A stretch of 64,000 nt of DNA from an uncultured Collinsella sp. (GCA_934630855.1 CAKTWW010000007.1:1-64000), one strand, 5' to 3'. Counted from the first letter of the stretch, positions 25,506-35,166 are shown. The notes: generated from the sequence alone by a model not told the origin. A program made the numbers and translations.

Positions 25506-25532
25506 GTTGCGCGGTTCTACGAACCGCGCAAC
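25506..25532 (+). terminator. Perfect hairpin after htpG
   Basis: GTTGCGCGGTTC and GAACCGCGCAAC form a 12 bp stem with a 3 nt loop, 8 bp after the stop codon. It lacks a T-run, so it may be a 3' stabiliser or Rho-assisted terminator. Confidence 0.5.
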
Positions 25533-25548
25533 CAGTCGACGCTGCAAA

Positions 25549-25651
25549 CGCCCCTAAGCGGCAATCTGACGTTCAATCGTCGGTTGCGTACCAAAGTACG
25601 CTTCCCTCCTCTTTCACGTCACCTTGCTCGCTTAGGGGCGTTTTCGCTGAC
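25549..25651. repeat. Dispersed intergenic repeat, copy 1
   Basis: GCCCCTAAGCG and CGCTTAGGGGC form the ends of a ~90 bp hairpin. The segment 25612-25651 recurs at 31114-31153 with 39 of 40 bases identical, and CAATCTGACGTTCAAT (25562-25577) recurs inverted at 31034-31049. It is a dispersed non-coding element. Confidence 0.8.
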
Positions 25652-25683
25652 TTATGCTCAACCTGCGGCGCTTTCGTGGTCCA

Positions 25684-25773
25684 AGCTAGTCGTTGGGGAC
25701 GTTCTTAAATGACTAGTCGTTGGGGGACGTTCTTGTTTGACTAGTCGTTTAAGAACGTCCCCAATGACTAGTT
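25684..25773. repeat. GGGGACGTTCTT repeat cluster
   Basis: Three ~28-33 bp units of the form ACTAGTCGTTGGGG(G)ACGTTCTT. Units 1 and 2 are direct and unit 3 is inverted. Unit 1 (25685-25717) and unit 3 match as an inverted repeat at about 31 of 33 positions with unit 2 in the loop. Related short fragments (GGGACGTTCC, GGGACAGTTCC) lie near 23274 and 48442. The rest of the 457 bp gap before 25956 shows no gene. Confidence 0.75.
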
Positions 25774-25955
25774 GGGTTGCTAATTTGTGCGGGTTGTGGT
25801 TTTGTGAGCTGCGGGAATTTGAGATACTGTACATCTGTACGTTAACTAATCTTCGTAGTATATTGCTACCCGCAAAACTCAGCACCATTGTGCCGCGAGA
25901 CGTTAAAGGGCCTCCGTACAATGGTTGTTAATAGCATGATTCGTTGAACGACAGG

Positions 25956-28736
25956 ATGGATGGTCCAAGCGTGAGTCTCGGCAGCAAACTATCCGATGCA
26001 AAGGTTTCCTTTGCGATCTTTAAACGCGACATCAAGCGATTGCTCGTGAACCCCGTTGCCCTGGTGGTTACCCTGGGCGTGTGCGTCATTCCCTCGCTGT
26101 ATGCCTGGTACAACATCGTGGCCAACTGGGATCCGTACGGAAATACTCAGGGCATCAAAATCGCTATCGCCAACAATGACCAGGGAACTCAAAACGACTC
26201 GGTGGGCGAGCTCAACGCGGGCGATAAGGTGGTCGACCAGCTCAAAGAGAACGATCAGCTAGGGTGGACCTTCGTCGACTCGGCCGCCGATGCCAAGGAG
26301 GGCGTCGAAAGCGGCGAGTATTACGCGGCGATCGTGATCCCCAAGAACTTCTCCGACAATCTTGTCTCGATGCTCGACGGTAATTACCATCAGCCCAAGC
26401 TCACCTATTACGTCAACGAGAAGAAGAGCGCTATCGCTCCTAAGGTCACCGACACCGGCGCCAGCACCATCGAGGAGCAGATCAACTCGGAGTTTGTCTC
26501 CACGGTGGGTGAGACCGTCGCTGGCATTGCCAAAGATGCCGGTATCGACCTTAAAGACAAGGCAACCCAGACTCAGGATTCGCTGGTGAGCTCGGTGTCC
26601 GAAGCATCCGACACCCTGGGTGAAGTGCGTGATTCCATTGGCGACATGAACGTCGCCATCGACAAGACAAGCAGCTCGATCGCTTCGGCCGATGCCGCGC
26701 TGGCGGGCCTGCAGGGCCAGACGCCCTCGCTGACGCAGGCGATCTCCCAGGGCAATGACCTGTTGGGCGAGGCTCGCACCACGGCGGGCAAGTCTATTAC
26801 CTCCCTTTCCAAGGCGCTCTCGGAGGGCAGCCTTGCGCTCACCAAGACGTCGGCCTCCGCGAACGCTGCCATCGGCAAGCTGACGGGCACGGTCACATCT
26901 ACGACCACCCGTATCGACAACTCGCTCGAGTCTCTCCAAGCGACGATCGACCACAATAAGGCCGTTATCGGGCACTTGGAGATTCTCGCCAATGACACGT
27001 CGACAGGTTCCGAGGAAATTGACGCGCGCATTGTATCGACCATCGATTTGCTTCGAGAGCAGAATGAAAAGCTTCAGAGCATCAAGGACGGTCTGTCTGC
27101 GCAGTCGAGCGCCATGGCGAATGACGCCGCGGCTGTCTCGGGTGCCAGCGATGCTATCAACAATGCGATCCAAACCGGTACGACCAACATGAATCAAGCC
27201 CAGACGGATTTGGGGCAGAACGCGCTGCCAAAAGCCTCGAGCGCGCTGGACTCCTTTGCCGCCGTTTCGGGCGACCTGACCGGCATCGTATCTGGCCTCA
27301 CCCCTACGATTGCGAGTGCGCGCGGCACGCTGGCGCAGCTCGACGCCACGCTCAAGCAGGCAAAGACCACGCTGTCCCAAACCGACGCCTCCCTTGCCAA
27401 GGTCCAGGACAGGCTCGCACCCGCCGCCAACGACATCGCGGCCCTGCAGACTTCCGAGTCCATGGGCGAGCTGGCTGATCTGGTGGGCGTCGACGTCAAT
27501 GACGTCGCAGATTTCATGGCATCTCCGGTTGAGCTGACGTCCAAGTCGATCTATCCGGTCAAGAGCTTCGGCTCGGGCATTGCTCCTTTCTACACCAACC
27601 TGGCGCTGTGGGTGGGCGGCTATGTGCTCATCGCTATCTACAAACTCGAGGTTGACCGCGAGGGCATCGGTAGCTTTACGGCGCGTCAGGGCTACTTTGG
27701 CCGCTGGCTGTTGCTGGTAATCCTCGGTGCGTTCCAGGCCATTATCGTTACGGTGGGCGACTTGGTCATTGGCGTGCAGTGCGTCAACCCGTTGCTCTTC
27801 GTGCTGGGCGGCATCGCCATCTCGTTTACGTACGTCAACATCATCTACGCGCTGTCCACCACGTTTAAGCACATCGGCAAGGCTATCGGCGTCATCCTGG
27901 TCATCGTGCAGATTCCGGGCTCGTCGGGTATGTACCCCATCGAGATGATGCCCGGCTTCTTCCAATGGCTGCATCCGCTGCTGCCCTTCACCTACGGCAT
28001 CAACCTGCTGCGCGAGACGGTCGGCGGCATGTATGCGTTCAACTATCTGTTCAACCTGTGCATCCTGGGCGTGTTCCTTGTCGTAGCGCTCTTTATCGGT
28101 CTGCAGCTGCGCCCGCTGCTGCTCAACCTCAACCTGCTCTTTGACAAGCAGCTTTCCACGACGGGTCTTATGATCTGCGAGTCTAACGACCTGCCGCGCC
28201 AGCGCTATTCGCTGCGCACGGCCATGCGCGTCATGCTCGATTCCGATTCGTACCGTCGCGAGCTGCTCGATCATGCGGTGGCGTTTGAGCATCGCTACCC
28301 GTACTACATCAAGGGCGGTTTCGCCGCTGTGGTAGGCGTGCAGGTCCTGCTCTTTGTGCTGTCGACGGTGCTCGATATCGACAATAACGGCAAGATCATC
28401 CTGCTTGTCATCTGGATCATTTCGGTTATCGCCATCTGCGGCTGGCTCATCAACATCGAGTACATCCGAGCGAGCCTCAATACCCAGATGCGCATCTCGG
28501 CGCTCTCGGACGAGGACCTGCGCCGCGAGATGCGCGAGCACACGTCCGCCATTCCTGCCGCCCGTCGCATGTTTGGCCTCAACGCCAGCGAACGGGGTTC
28601 TAAAGCCGAGACTCAGGCCGTCAATCAGCTCGCTCATGACGACGCATGTCACGTGCCCGAGAGCGGAGACGACACGTTTGTGATGAATGAGGACAGCGCT
28701 CCGCTTGGCAAGCACTCCAAAGGAGGTGAGGCATAA
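25956..28736 (+). CDS. YhgE/Pip-family membrane protein, first of a pair (926 aa)
   Basis: Large membrane protein of the YhgE/Pip (phage infection protein-like, ABC-2 permease-related) family. An N-terminal membrane segment (LVTLGVCVIPSLYAWYNI) is followed by the family hallmark NWDPYGNT. A ~450 residue extracytoplasmic Ser/Ala/Thr-rich coiled-coil-like region comes next, then a C-terminal block of about six membrane segments including PLLPFTYGINLLRE. Two further segments and a soluble tail extend beyond the family's usual end. The start is uncertain: TTG 25944, ATG 25956 and GTG 25971 are possible. It ends 0 bp from its paralogue. Transport of envelope material or proteins is plausible, not shown. 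Confidence 0.85.
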   Translation: MDGPSVSLGSKLSDAKVSFAIFKRDIKRLLVNPVALVVTLGVCVIPSLYAWYNIVANWDPYGNTQGIKIAIANNDQGTQNDSVGELNAGDKVVDQLKENDQLGWTFVDSAADAKEGVESGEYYAAIVIPKNFSDNLVSMLDGNYHQPKLTYYVNEKKSAIAPKVTDTGASTIEEQINSEFVSTVGETVAGIAKDAGIDLKDKATQTQDSLVSSVSEASDTLGEVRDSIGDMNVAIDKTSSSIASADAALAGLQGQTPSLTQAISQGNDLLGEARTTAGKSITSLSKALSEGSLALTKTSASANAAIGKLTGTVTSTTTRIDNSLESLQATIDHNKAVIGHLEILANDTSTGSEEIDARIVSTIDLLREQNEKLQSIKDGLSAQSSAMANDAAAVSGASDAINNAIQTGTTNMNQAQTDLGQNALPKASSALDSFAAVSGDLTGIVSGLTPTIASARGTLAQLDATLKQAKTTLSQTDASLAKVQDRLAPAANDIAALQTSESMGELADLVGVDVNDVADFMASPVELTSKSIYPVKSFGSGIAPFYTNLALWVGGYVLIAIYKLEVDREGIGSFTARQGYFGRWLLLVILGAFQAIIVTVGDLVIGVQCVNPLLFVLGGIAISFTYVNIIYALSTTFKHIGKAIGVILVIVQIPGSSGMYPIEMMPGFFQWLHPLLPFTYGINLLRETVGGMYAFNYLFNLCILGVFLVVALFIGLQLRPLLLNLNLLFDKQLSTTGLMICESNDLPRQRYSLRTAMRVMLDSDSYRRELLDHAVAFEHRYPYYIKGGFAAVVGVQVLLFVLSTVLDIDNNGKIILLVIWIISVIAICGWLINIEYIRASLNTQMRISALSDEDLRREMREHTSAIPAARRMFGLNASERGSKAETQAVNQLAHDDACHVPESGDDTFVMNEDSAPLGKHSKGGEA

Positions 28737-30926
28737 ATGAAGAACATCCTGCACTTGTTTAAGCGCGACGTCCAAAACGTGTCTCACTCCGTGATCGGCA
28801 TGATCGTCGTGATGGGCCTGATCATTGTGCCGTGCCTCTATGCATGGTTTAACATCGCCGGAAGCTGGGACCCCTACGGCAATACCGGCAACCTTAAGAT
28901 CGCCGTGGTCAACACCGACGAGGGCTACGAGAGCGATTTGATTCCCGTTGAGGTCAACGTGGGAGAAAACGTAACCGCTACTCTGCGCGGCAACGAGAAC
29001 TTTGACTGGGTTGTCCTCAACGACCGCGATAAGGCGATCGAGGGCGTTAAGTCGGGCGCGTACTACGCTGCCGTCGTCATTCCCAAAACGTTCAGCGCAG
29101 ACATGATGACGCTTTTCTCGACCGACGTGAAGCACGCCGACATCGAGTTCTATGAGAACCAGAAGGCCAATGCCATCGCCCAGATCGTGACCGAGAAAGG
29201 TTCGAGCGCGGTCCAGAGCCAGGTCAACGAGACGTTTACCGAGACCATCACGGCCATCGGCCTCAAGACCGTGTCCAGTCTGCTCGACTATATGAGCACC
29301 GATCAGGTGAGCAACTTCATCGCCAACCTGTCCTCGACACTGGGCGATTCGGTCGAGGACCTGCAAGACGTTCAGGCCAGCGCGACGTCGCTTGCGGGCA
29401 TTTTGAGCTCCACGTCCGATTCGCTGACGTCGGCGGGCGGCATGCTCAAGCAGTCCGGAACGACCGAGGAATCGGTAAAGCAGCTCATGCAGCATGCCGA
29501 GAGCGGTATTGCCGATTCCGAGCAAGCGCTCAAGTCCGCTAGCGATGCGATCGATGCCGCCATTGATGGGAGCGCAGGTTCGTTCGATAACGTTTCTACC
29601 GAGCTCGCAAAGGCATTTGACGCTGCAAACCAGCATGTCGATCTTACGGTGTCTCAGCTCAACGATGGCGCAGCGTCACTCAAGAACCGTGCCGACGAGA
29701 TTGATGCCACGGCGGATAAGCTCCGTAGTCTTGCTGGCCAGGTGAGTAACGATAAGCTCAAGGCAGGGCTTGAGGATGCGGCTGCTGAGCTTGACAAAAC
29801 CGCGACGGAGTACCGCAACAATGCCAATGAGCTGACGAATATCGCGACGTCGCTTACAGACAGCATGGCAAAGGTCAATGAGTCCCGTGCCGAGGTCGAC
29901 CAGGCGATCGCCGATGCCAAGGCTGGCATTTCGGGTGCCAAGATTGATTACGACTCCACGTTCTCGGTTAAGGCCAAGGAGCTCAAGAAGACCATTTCAG
30001 GCGTTTTGGATTCGCTGAACGGTATCTCGGGTGACCTGGATAGCGCCGTGAGCGGTCTGACCGATGCCTCCGGCTCGCTCGCAAAGGGCCTGTCCAAGGC
30101 TGCGACGCTGGTTAACAAGGCTTCCGATCAGCTGGGCGAGGCGTCCGATAAGATCAGGGCCTTCAAGGACGAACTCGACGGTGCTCTGATGTCCGATGAC
30201 CTCGCCACGATCAAGACGATGATCGGCAACGACCCCGAGGGCCTTGCCGCGTCGCTTTCCGGCCCCGTCGCGCTCGACCGCAAGCCGGTTTACCCAATCC
30301 GCAACTACGGCTCCGCCATGGCGCCGTTCTACACGATTCTGTCGCTGTGGGTTGGCTCGATCGTGCTGGCGGCCATGATGAAGGTCTCGGTTAACGATGA
30401 GCTCATCAACGAGCTCATCCCCGTGCGCCTGCACGAGATCTATCTGGGCCGTTACCTGTTCTTTGGTGGCCTGGCCCTGCTGCAGGCGACGCTCGTGTGC
30501 GCGGGCGACATCCTGTTCTTTGGCATCCAGTGCGACAACCCGCTGCAGTTTGTGCTGGCGGGATGGGTCGCGAGCCTTGTGTTCTCCAATATCGTCTACA
30601 CGCTCACAGTGTCGTTTGGCGATATCGGCAAGGCGCTCGCCGTCGTACTGCTGGTCATGCAAGTCGGCGGTTCGGGCGGTACGTTCCCCATCGAGATGAC
30701 CGGTCCCGTGTTCCAGGCTATCTATCCGTTCCTGCCGTTCACCCACGGCATCAACGCCATGCATGCCGCCATGGCCGGTGCATACCATATGGAGTACTGG
30801 GTTGAGCTGGGTATTCTGGCGAGTTATCTGATTCCGTCGCTCGCCCTGGGCGTGGTCTTCCGTCGCCCGGTCATCAAAGCCAACGACTGGATCATCGAAA
30901 AGCTGGAGTCAACAAAGCTTATTTAG
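28737..30926 (+). CDS. YhgE/Pip-family membrane protein, second of a pair (729 aa)
   Basis: Paralogue of the preceding protein with the standard family length. It shows an N-terminal membrane segment (IGMIVVMGLIIVPCLYAWF), the hallmark SWDPYGNT, a long coiled region (about 200-490) rich in Ser/Ala/Asp, and about six C-terminal membrane segments containing PFLPFTHGINAMHAAM. GGAGGTGAGG sits inside the end of the upstream gene, and ATG follows its stop directly, so translation is coupled. The two proteins probably form a hetero-oligomer. A terminator follows at 31000-31032. Confidence 0.88.
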   Translation: MKNILHLFKRDVQNVSHSVIGMIVVMGLIIVPCLYAWFNIAGSWDPYGNTGNLKIAVVNTDEGYESDLIPVEVNVGENVTATLRGNENFDWVVLNDRDKAIEGVKSGAYYAAVVIPKTFSADMMTLFSTDVKHADIEFYENQKANAIAQIVTEKGSSAVQSQVNETFTETITAIGLKTVSSLLDYMSTDQVSNFIANLSSTLGDSVEDLQDVQASATSLAGILSSTSDSLTSAGGMLKQSGTTEESVKQLMQHAESGIADSEQALKSASDAIDAAIDGSAGSFDNVSTELAKAFDAANQHVDLTVSQLNDGAASLKNRADEIDATADKLRSLAGQVSNDKLKAGLEDAAAELDKTATEYRNNANELTNIATSLTDSMAKVNESRAEVDQAIADAKAGISGAKIDYDSTFSVKAKELKKTISGVLDSLNGISGDLDSAVSGLTDASGSLAKGLSKAATLVNKASDQLGEASDKIRAFKDELDGALMSDDLATIKTMIGNDPEGLAASLSGPVALDRKPVYPIRNYGSAMAPFYTILSLWVGSIVLAAMMKVSVNDELINELIPVRLHEIYLGRYLFFGGLALLQATLVCAGDILFFGIQCDNPLQFVLAGWVASLVFSNIVYTLTVSFGDIGKALAVVLLVMQVGGSGGTFPIEMTGPVFQAIYPFLPFTHGINAMHAAMAGAYHMEYWVELGILASYLIPSLALGVVFRRPVIKANDWIIEKLESTKLI

Positions 30927-30962
30927 TACAGCAACGTTAACGCTGATGTAGTGGCCACGCCA

Positions 30963-31153
30963 GCGAGCGAGCCACATTTGCGCCAAGGTGACGTGAAATG
31001 AAAGGGCGCTGACCTTCTGGTCGCGCCCTTGAAATTGAACGTCAGATTGGCGTGAATGCGGCTCGCGCAGCGTCGGTCGGTCCGCCGTTCGGTAGAACGG
31101 CGGAACAAAACAATTTCACGTCACCTTGCTCGCTTAGGGCCGTTTTCGCTGAC
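30963..31153. repeat. Dispersed intergenic repeat, copy 2, with 15 bp terminal inverted repeats
   Basis: AAGGTGACGTGAAAT (30985-30999) and ATTTCACGTCACCTT (31113-31127) are perfect inverted ends; GCGAGC/GCTCGC extend outwards. Inside lie the terminator at 31000-31032, a copy of ATTGAACGTCAGATTG shared with the element at 25562, and a perfect hairpin TCCGCCGTTC-GGTA-GAACGGCGGA (31081-31104). The 413 bp gap 30927-31339 holds this element and the promoter region of the next gene. Confidence 0.75.
31000..31032 (+). terminator. Terminator-like hairpin after the YhgE/Pip pair
   Basis: AAGGGCG and CGCCCTT with inner GACC/GGTC pairs form a stem around TTCT. It has a weak T/A-rich 3' side. It lies within the dispersed repeat at 30963-31153. 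Confidence 0.5.
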
Positions 31154-31339
31154 ATTGACGAAGCATCGAGGTTTGCTCTATCGACGCTTTAGTGGGCTGG
31201 ATTGCGATGCAGTGCTGGTTGTTGCTACAGTAGCGGGGCGTGCCGGGGGTCCGGTGCGCCCTGTTTTTATTTGACCATGAGGCGGCACGCGGCTATATGC
31301 GTGCGGACACCACGCCCAGATTGAGCGCGAGGATGCCCT

Positions 31340-32323
31340 ATGGCCCAGCATACCACCGACAATATCGAAATGATGCCCGATAGCCCTGTTGCCCGCGAGG
31401 ACCTGGGTGCGGGCGGCACCTCCCGCGGTGCTGGCGCTCGCTCGCCGCTGTTCTGGAAAGTCTTGCTGCTTTCGGTGGCGATCGTCTGGGGCTACTCCTT
31501 TACGACCATGAAGGATGCGCTCGATACCATTCCGGTGTTCGAACTGCTCTACGTCCGTTTTCTGCCTGCCGCGCTGGTTATGTTCGGCATCTTCCACAAG
31601 CGCATCATCGCGCACCTCAACGCGCGTAACCTCATCGTTGGACTTGGGATGGGTACGCTTATGTGGGCCGCTTATGCCCTGCAGACGGTCGGTCTGGCAC
31701 ACACTACGGCAGGCAAGAACGCTTTTTTGACGGGCACCTACTGCATTCTCGTGCCCTTTGCGAGCTATTTCCTGAGCGGAGAAAAGCTCACGCGCTATAA
31801 CCTGGGTGCCGCGCTGCTGTGCCTGGCGGGCATTGGCCTGGTGGCGCTCGACAGCGTCGAGTTCAACATCGGCGATGCCATCACGCTGGGCGGTGCGGCC
31901 TTCTTTGCCATCCAGATGGCGGTGACGGCCAAGTACGGCCGCAAGATGGACATCAACGTCATTACGTTTTGGATGTTCGTGGGTAATGGCGTCTTGAGTC
32001 TGGTTTCGTCGCTGCTCTTTGAGACCCAAGCGCCCGCGTCTGTATGGACGCCGAGTTTTACCGCCGTGATGGCCTTCCTCTCGGTGGGCTGTACGTGCGT
32101 GGCGCTGCTCATCCAAAATGTCGGTCTGGCACATGTCCCGGCCTCGACGGGCTCGCTGCTGCTCTCGATGGAGTCGCCCTCGGGCGTGCTGTTCTCGGTA
32201 TTGCTGATGGGGGAGGCGCTCACCTCGCGCCTGCTTGCCGGCTTTGCACTCATTTTCCTGTCGATTATCTTGAGCGAGACGCACTTCGATTTCTTGCGCC
32301 GAAAGCCGCGTCCGCAATTGTAA
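31340..32323 (+). CDS. EamA-family (DMT) transporter (327 aa)
   Basis: Membrane permease of the drug/metabolite transporter superfamily with about ten hydrophobic helices in two EamA repeats. The first repeat begins near residue 35 (LLLSVAIVWGYSFTTMKD) and the second near 170. A hydrophilic 30-residue N-terminus precedes them. The conserved MESPSGVLFSVLLMGE in the last third is typical of the family, which exports amino acids and other metabolites. The substrate cannot be told. It is monocistronic with a strong terminator right after the stop. Confidence 0.9.
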   Translation: MAQHTTDNIEMMPDSPVAREDLGAGGTSRGAGARSPLFWKVLLLSVAIVWGYSFTTMKDALDTIPVFELLYVRFLPAALVMFGIFHKRIIAHLNARNLIVGLGMGTLMWAAYALQTVGLAHTTAGKNAFLTGTYCILVPFASYFLSGEKLTRYNLGAALLCLAGIGLVALDSVEFNIGDAITLGGAAFFAIQMAVTAKYGRKMDINVITFWMFVGNGVLSLVSSLLFETQAPASVWTPSFTAVMAFLSVGCTCVALLIQNVGLAHVPASTGSLLLSMESPSGVLFSVLLMGEALTSRLLAGFALIFLSIILSETHFDFLRRKPRPQL

Positions 32324-32334
32324 ACAACTTGTTG

Positions 32335-32361
32335 CGCCGCCCTTCTGGGGCGGCATTTTTT
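32335..32361 (+). terminator. Rho-independent terminator after EamA gene
   Basis: GCCGCCC and GGGCGGC around TTCTG, followed by A and a run of T (32356-32361). Confidence 0.85.
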
Positions 32362-32439
32362 ATGCCTCGCCCTTAAAGTTGTTCTTTGCACTTTATGCTA
32401 TCAAAGTGCTTACTGCAAAAACGTTACTGGAGGGCATCT

Positions 32440-33738
32440 ATGGCACCAGCTCTGTCCGATCTTCAACCGCAACCAGCGCCTCAGGCTACCACGGCGGCGC
32501 AGACCGCTATCGGCGATGGCCTGGTCACAGAGGCTCAGGCATTTGCCAATGAGCTTGCCACATGGCGCCACGACCTCCATCAGACCCCCGAGCTCGGTAA
32601 CAACCTTCCGCAGACGTCGGCCTATATCCAGGCGCGTCTAGGCGAGATGGACATTCCCTATAGCGTGCTTGTCGATGGCTCCTGTGTCGTTGGCCTCATC
32701 GGCGCCGGTGCCGTCGCAGCGGCCCAGGGTAATGGCACGTGCACGGACGAGCAGGCGGGCACGGTCATCATGCTCCGCGGCGATATGGATGCCTTGCCTG
32801 TTGCCGAGGAGTCGGGCGAGCCTTTTGCCTCCACCAATGGCTGCATGCACGCCTGCGGCCACGATATGCATGCTACAGCGCTGCTTGGCGCTGCTCGTTT
32901 GCTCAAGGCCCGCGAGGCCGAGCTTGTCGATGCCAACGCTACCGTCAAGCTGCTGTTCCAACCGGGTGAGGAGACCTTTGAGGGTGCCCGTGCCGCCATT
33001 GCCGACGGCCTGCTCCAGAATCCGCGCCCCCAGGCCGCGTTCGCCATGCACGTCAACAGCCAGTCGCCGCTTGGCCTGGTGCTCTACGGAAGCCCGGCGC
33101 TCTCGGGTGTGTACGGTTTTCGCATCACGCTCCAGGGCAAGGGCGGCCATGGCTCGAGCCCCGAGATCTGCATCGACCCCATCACGGCTGGCGTGCATGT
33201 GCACTTGGCACTCCAGGAGCTCATCTCCCGCGAGGTACCGGCTGCCAAGGAAGTCGCACTGACCGTTGGTAAGTTCGCCGGTGGCCTGGCGGCAAATGTT
33301 ATCCCCGACACCTGCGTGCTCGAGGGAACGCTGCGCGGCTTCGATGTCGAGCTCATGGCTCACCTCAAGACCCGTATCGTCGAGGTCGTCAACGGCGTGG
33401 CGGCAACGTATCGCACGCCGGTGACCATCGAGACGCTCTCGGACGTTCCGCCACTCGTGCTCGATGACGATATGACGCGAGTCTCGCTTGGCTATGTGGG
33501 CGCGGTGCTGCCCAAGGCCGCTTTCCTGCCGCTGTTCCACGCCATGGCAAGCGAGGACTTTGCGCTCATTTCGAGCGAGATCCCGAGTGCGTACTTTACC
33601 GTGGGCGCAGCCGTGACCGACACGGACGAGCATTTTGCCCAGCACCATCCCAAGGCACGCTTTAACGATGCCGAATTGCCACTCGGCGCCGCGGCCTATG
33701 CCGCCGTCGCCTTAGGTTACCTCGCCGACCACCGGTAG
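32440..33738 (+). CDS. M20-family metallo-amidohydrolase (432 aa)
   Basis: Cytoplasmic hydrolase of the hippurate/indole-acetyl-amino acid/aminobenzoyl-glutamate hydrolase type, which cleaves N-acyl amino acids. Metal-binding and catalytic motifs are visible: LRGDMDALP, HACGHDMHA, FQPGEE and a His in FAMHVN. The dimerisation domain starts at GKGGHGSSPE. An N-terminal Ala/Gln-rich extension of ~25 residues is unusual. ATG 32440 has GGAGGG 6 nt upstream; the frame's earlier starts lack one. An MFS carrier gene follows, which could move substrate or product. Confidence 0.9.
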   Translation: MAPALSDLQPQPAPQATTAAQTAIGDGLVTEAQAFANELATWRHDLHQTPELGNNLPQTSAYIQARLGEMDIPYSVLVDGSCVVGLIGAGAVAAAQGNGTCTDEQAGTVIMLRGDMDALPVAEESGEPFASTNGCMHACGHDMHATALLGAARLLKAREAELVDANATVKLLFQPGEETFEGARAAIADGLLQNPRPQAAFAMHVNSQSPLGLVLYGSPALSGVYGFRITLQGKGGHGSSPEICIDPITAGVHVHLALQELISREVPAAKEVALTVGKFAGGLAANVIPDTCVLEGTLRGFDVELMAHLKTRIVEVVNGVAATYRTPVTIETLSDVPPLVLDDDMTRVSLGYVGAVLPKAAFLPLFHAMASEDFALISSEIPSAYFTVGAAVTDTDEHFAQHHPKARFNDAELPLGAAAYAAVALGYLADHR

Positions 33739-33861
33739 CACCCAACCTTGCCTTTCAAGCCTGCGGGCATGGCCATAAGGCCTATGCCCTTGTCCTTCAA
33801 GGCAATCTTGGGCACTACCGGCGCCCGGCGCAGGCTATTCGTTTGTTTAAAAAGGAGCAGT

Positions 33862-35166
33862 ATGTCCCAGCAACGTAAGTTCTTCCCCGGCTGGCTCGTG
33901 GTGGCCTCCGGCTTTGTGATCATGGCCACGTGCTACACCATCTTCGTCAACTGCATGAGCCTGTTCCAGCCGCTCATCGTCAGCGACCTTGGGATCACGC
34001 TTGCCCAGTACAACATCTCCAACGCCATCTCCACCGTGGTGAGCGTTGTGGGTTCGCTCGTCATCGGCCATGTCGCCGACAAGGTAAGCGGCCGCATTTT
34101 GGGCTCGCTTACCGTCATCGCCACCTCGGCGGTGCTCGTAGGCATGAGCTTTGTAGGCGAGCTTTGGCAGGTCTACGTGCTCTTTGCCGTCTCGGGCTGC
34201 TTTGCCGTGGCCTCGACCCGTCTGCTCATTAGCCTGGTGACCGCCAACTGGTTTACCGCTAAGCGCGGCCTTGCCATTTCCATCGCGCTCTCGGGCTCGG
34301 GCTTTGGCGGTGCTATCCTCTCGCCGATCGTGAGCTCGCTGATCGTAAGCGTGGGCTGGCGTTCTGCCTTCTTGGTGCTTGCTGCCATCTGCATCGTGGC
34401 AGCGTTGCCTATCACGGCCTACTCTTTCCGCACCAAGCCTTCCGAGATCGGCCTCAAGCCGCTCGGCGAGAACCCGGGCGATCCGTCCGCCTCCACCTCG
34501 GGCGATAAAAACGAGAAGGCTGCCCCCGAGGTCAGCGTTGGTTGGTCGCGCATCAAGAAGAGCCCGGCATTTTGGCTGCTCGTCGTCGCTTTCCTCTTTA
34601 TGGGCCTGGTCAATGGCGCCATTCTTCCCAACCAGGTAACCAACATGACGAGCGTTACCGTCAACGGCGCCAAGATCGTCACGGGCGGTCACGATCCCAT
34701 GTGGGCAGGAACCGTGCTTTCTGCCTACATGGTCACGGTCGTTATCGCCAAGATTTCGCTCGGTGCGATCTATGACCGTTTTGGCCTGCGCTTTGGCAAT
34801 ATCCTTGGCTCTGTTGCGTGCATTATCGCCTGCGTGGCGCTGTGCTTCCCGACGACGGATCTTGGCCCCATTGTCGCCGCCGTGAGCTTTGGTATCGGAA
34901 CATGCATGGGCACCATCACGCCTACCATCGCCGCGTCCAAGCAGTTTGGCATGGCCGACCTCGGCAAGGTCACGGGCACCATCACCTCGCTCGAGATGGT
35001 TGGCGGTACTGTGGGTGCCATCGTCTCGGGCGTGCTGTTCGATGCCTCGGGCTCCTTTGCGAGCACTTGGGTCGTGTGCCTGGTGTGCTCCGTGGTCATG
35101 CTCGTGTTCCTGCTGGCATCCGAGCCCATCGCCGCCAAGCTGCGCGCAAGCGTGGCAGGGGAGTAG
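33862..35166 (+). CDS. MFS transporter (434 aa)
   Basis: Twelve-helix major facilitator. The N-terminus PGWLVVASGFVIMATCYTIF and the pattern of the first helices resemble the oxalate/formate antiporter-like (OFA) MFS group. The loop between helices 2 and 3 carries GHVADKVSGR, the usual MFS motif A position. The central loop holds a ~60 residue hydrophilic insert. AAAGGAG precedes ATG 33862. The substrate is unknown; a monocarboxylate or amino-acid derivative linked to the upstream amidohydrolase is a guess. Confidence 0.88.
   Translation: MSQQRKFFPGWLVVASGFVIMATCYTIFVNCMSLFQPLIVSDLGITLAQYNISNAISTVVSVVGSLVIGHVADKVSGRILGSLTVIATSAVLVGMSFVGELWQVYVLFAVSGCFAVASTRLLISLVTANWFTAKRGLAISIALSGSGFGGAILSPIVSSLIVSVGWRSAFLVLAAICIVAALPITAYSFRTKPSEIGLKPLGENPGDPSASTSGDKNEKAAPEVSVGWSRIKKSPAFWLLVVAFLFMGLVNGAILPNQVTNMTSVTVNGAKIVTGGHDPMWAGTVLSAYMVTVVIAKISLGAIYDRFGLRFGNILGSVACIIACVALCFPTTDLGPIVAAVSFGIGTCMGTITPTIAASKQFGMADLGKVTGTITSLEMVGGTVGAIVSGVLFDASGSFASTWVVCLVCSVVMLVFLLASEPIAAKLRASVAGE

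Noticed and set aside
26259..29636. 1125-codon minus-strand open frame opposite the YhgE/Pip genes
   Set aside because: Low-complexity His/Asp/Arg-rich composition with no domain. High-GC codon bias in the real genes removes stops from the complementary frame.
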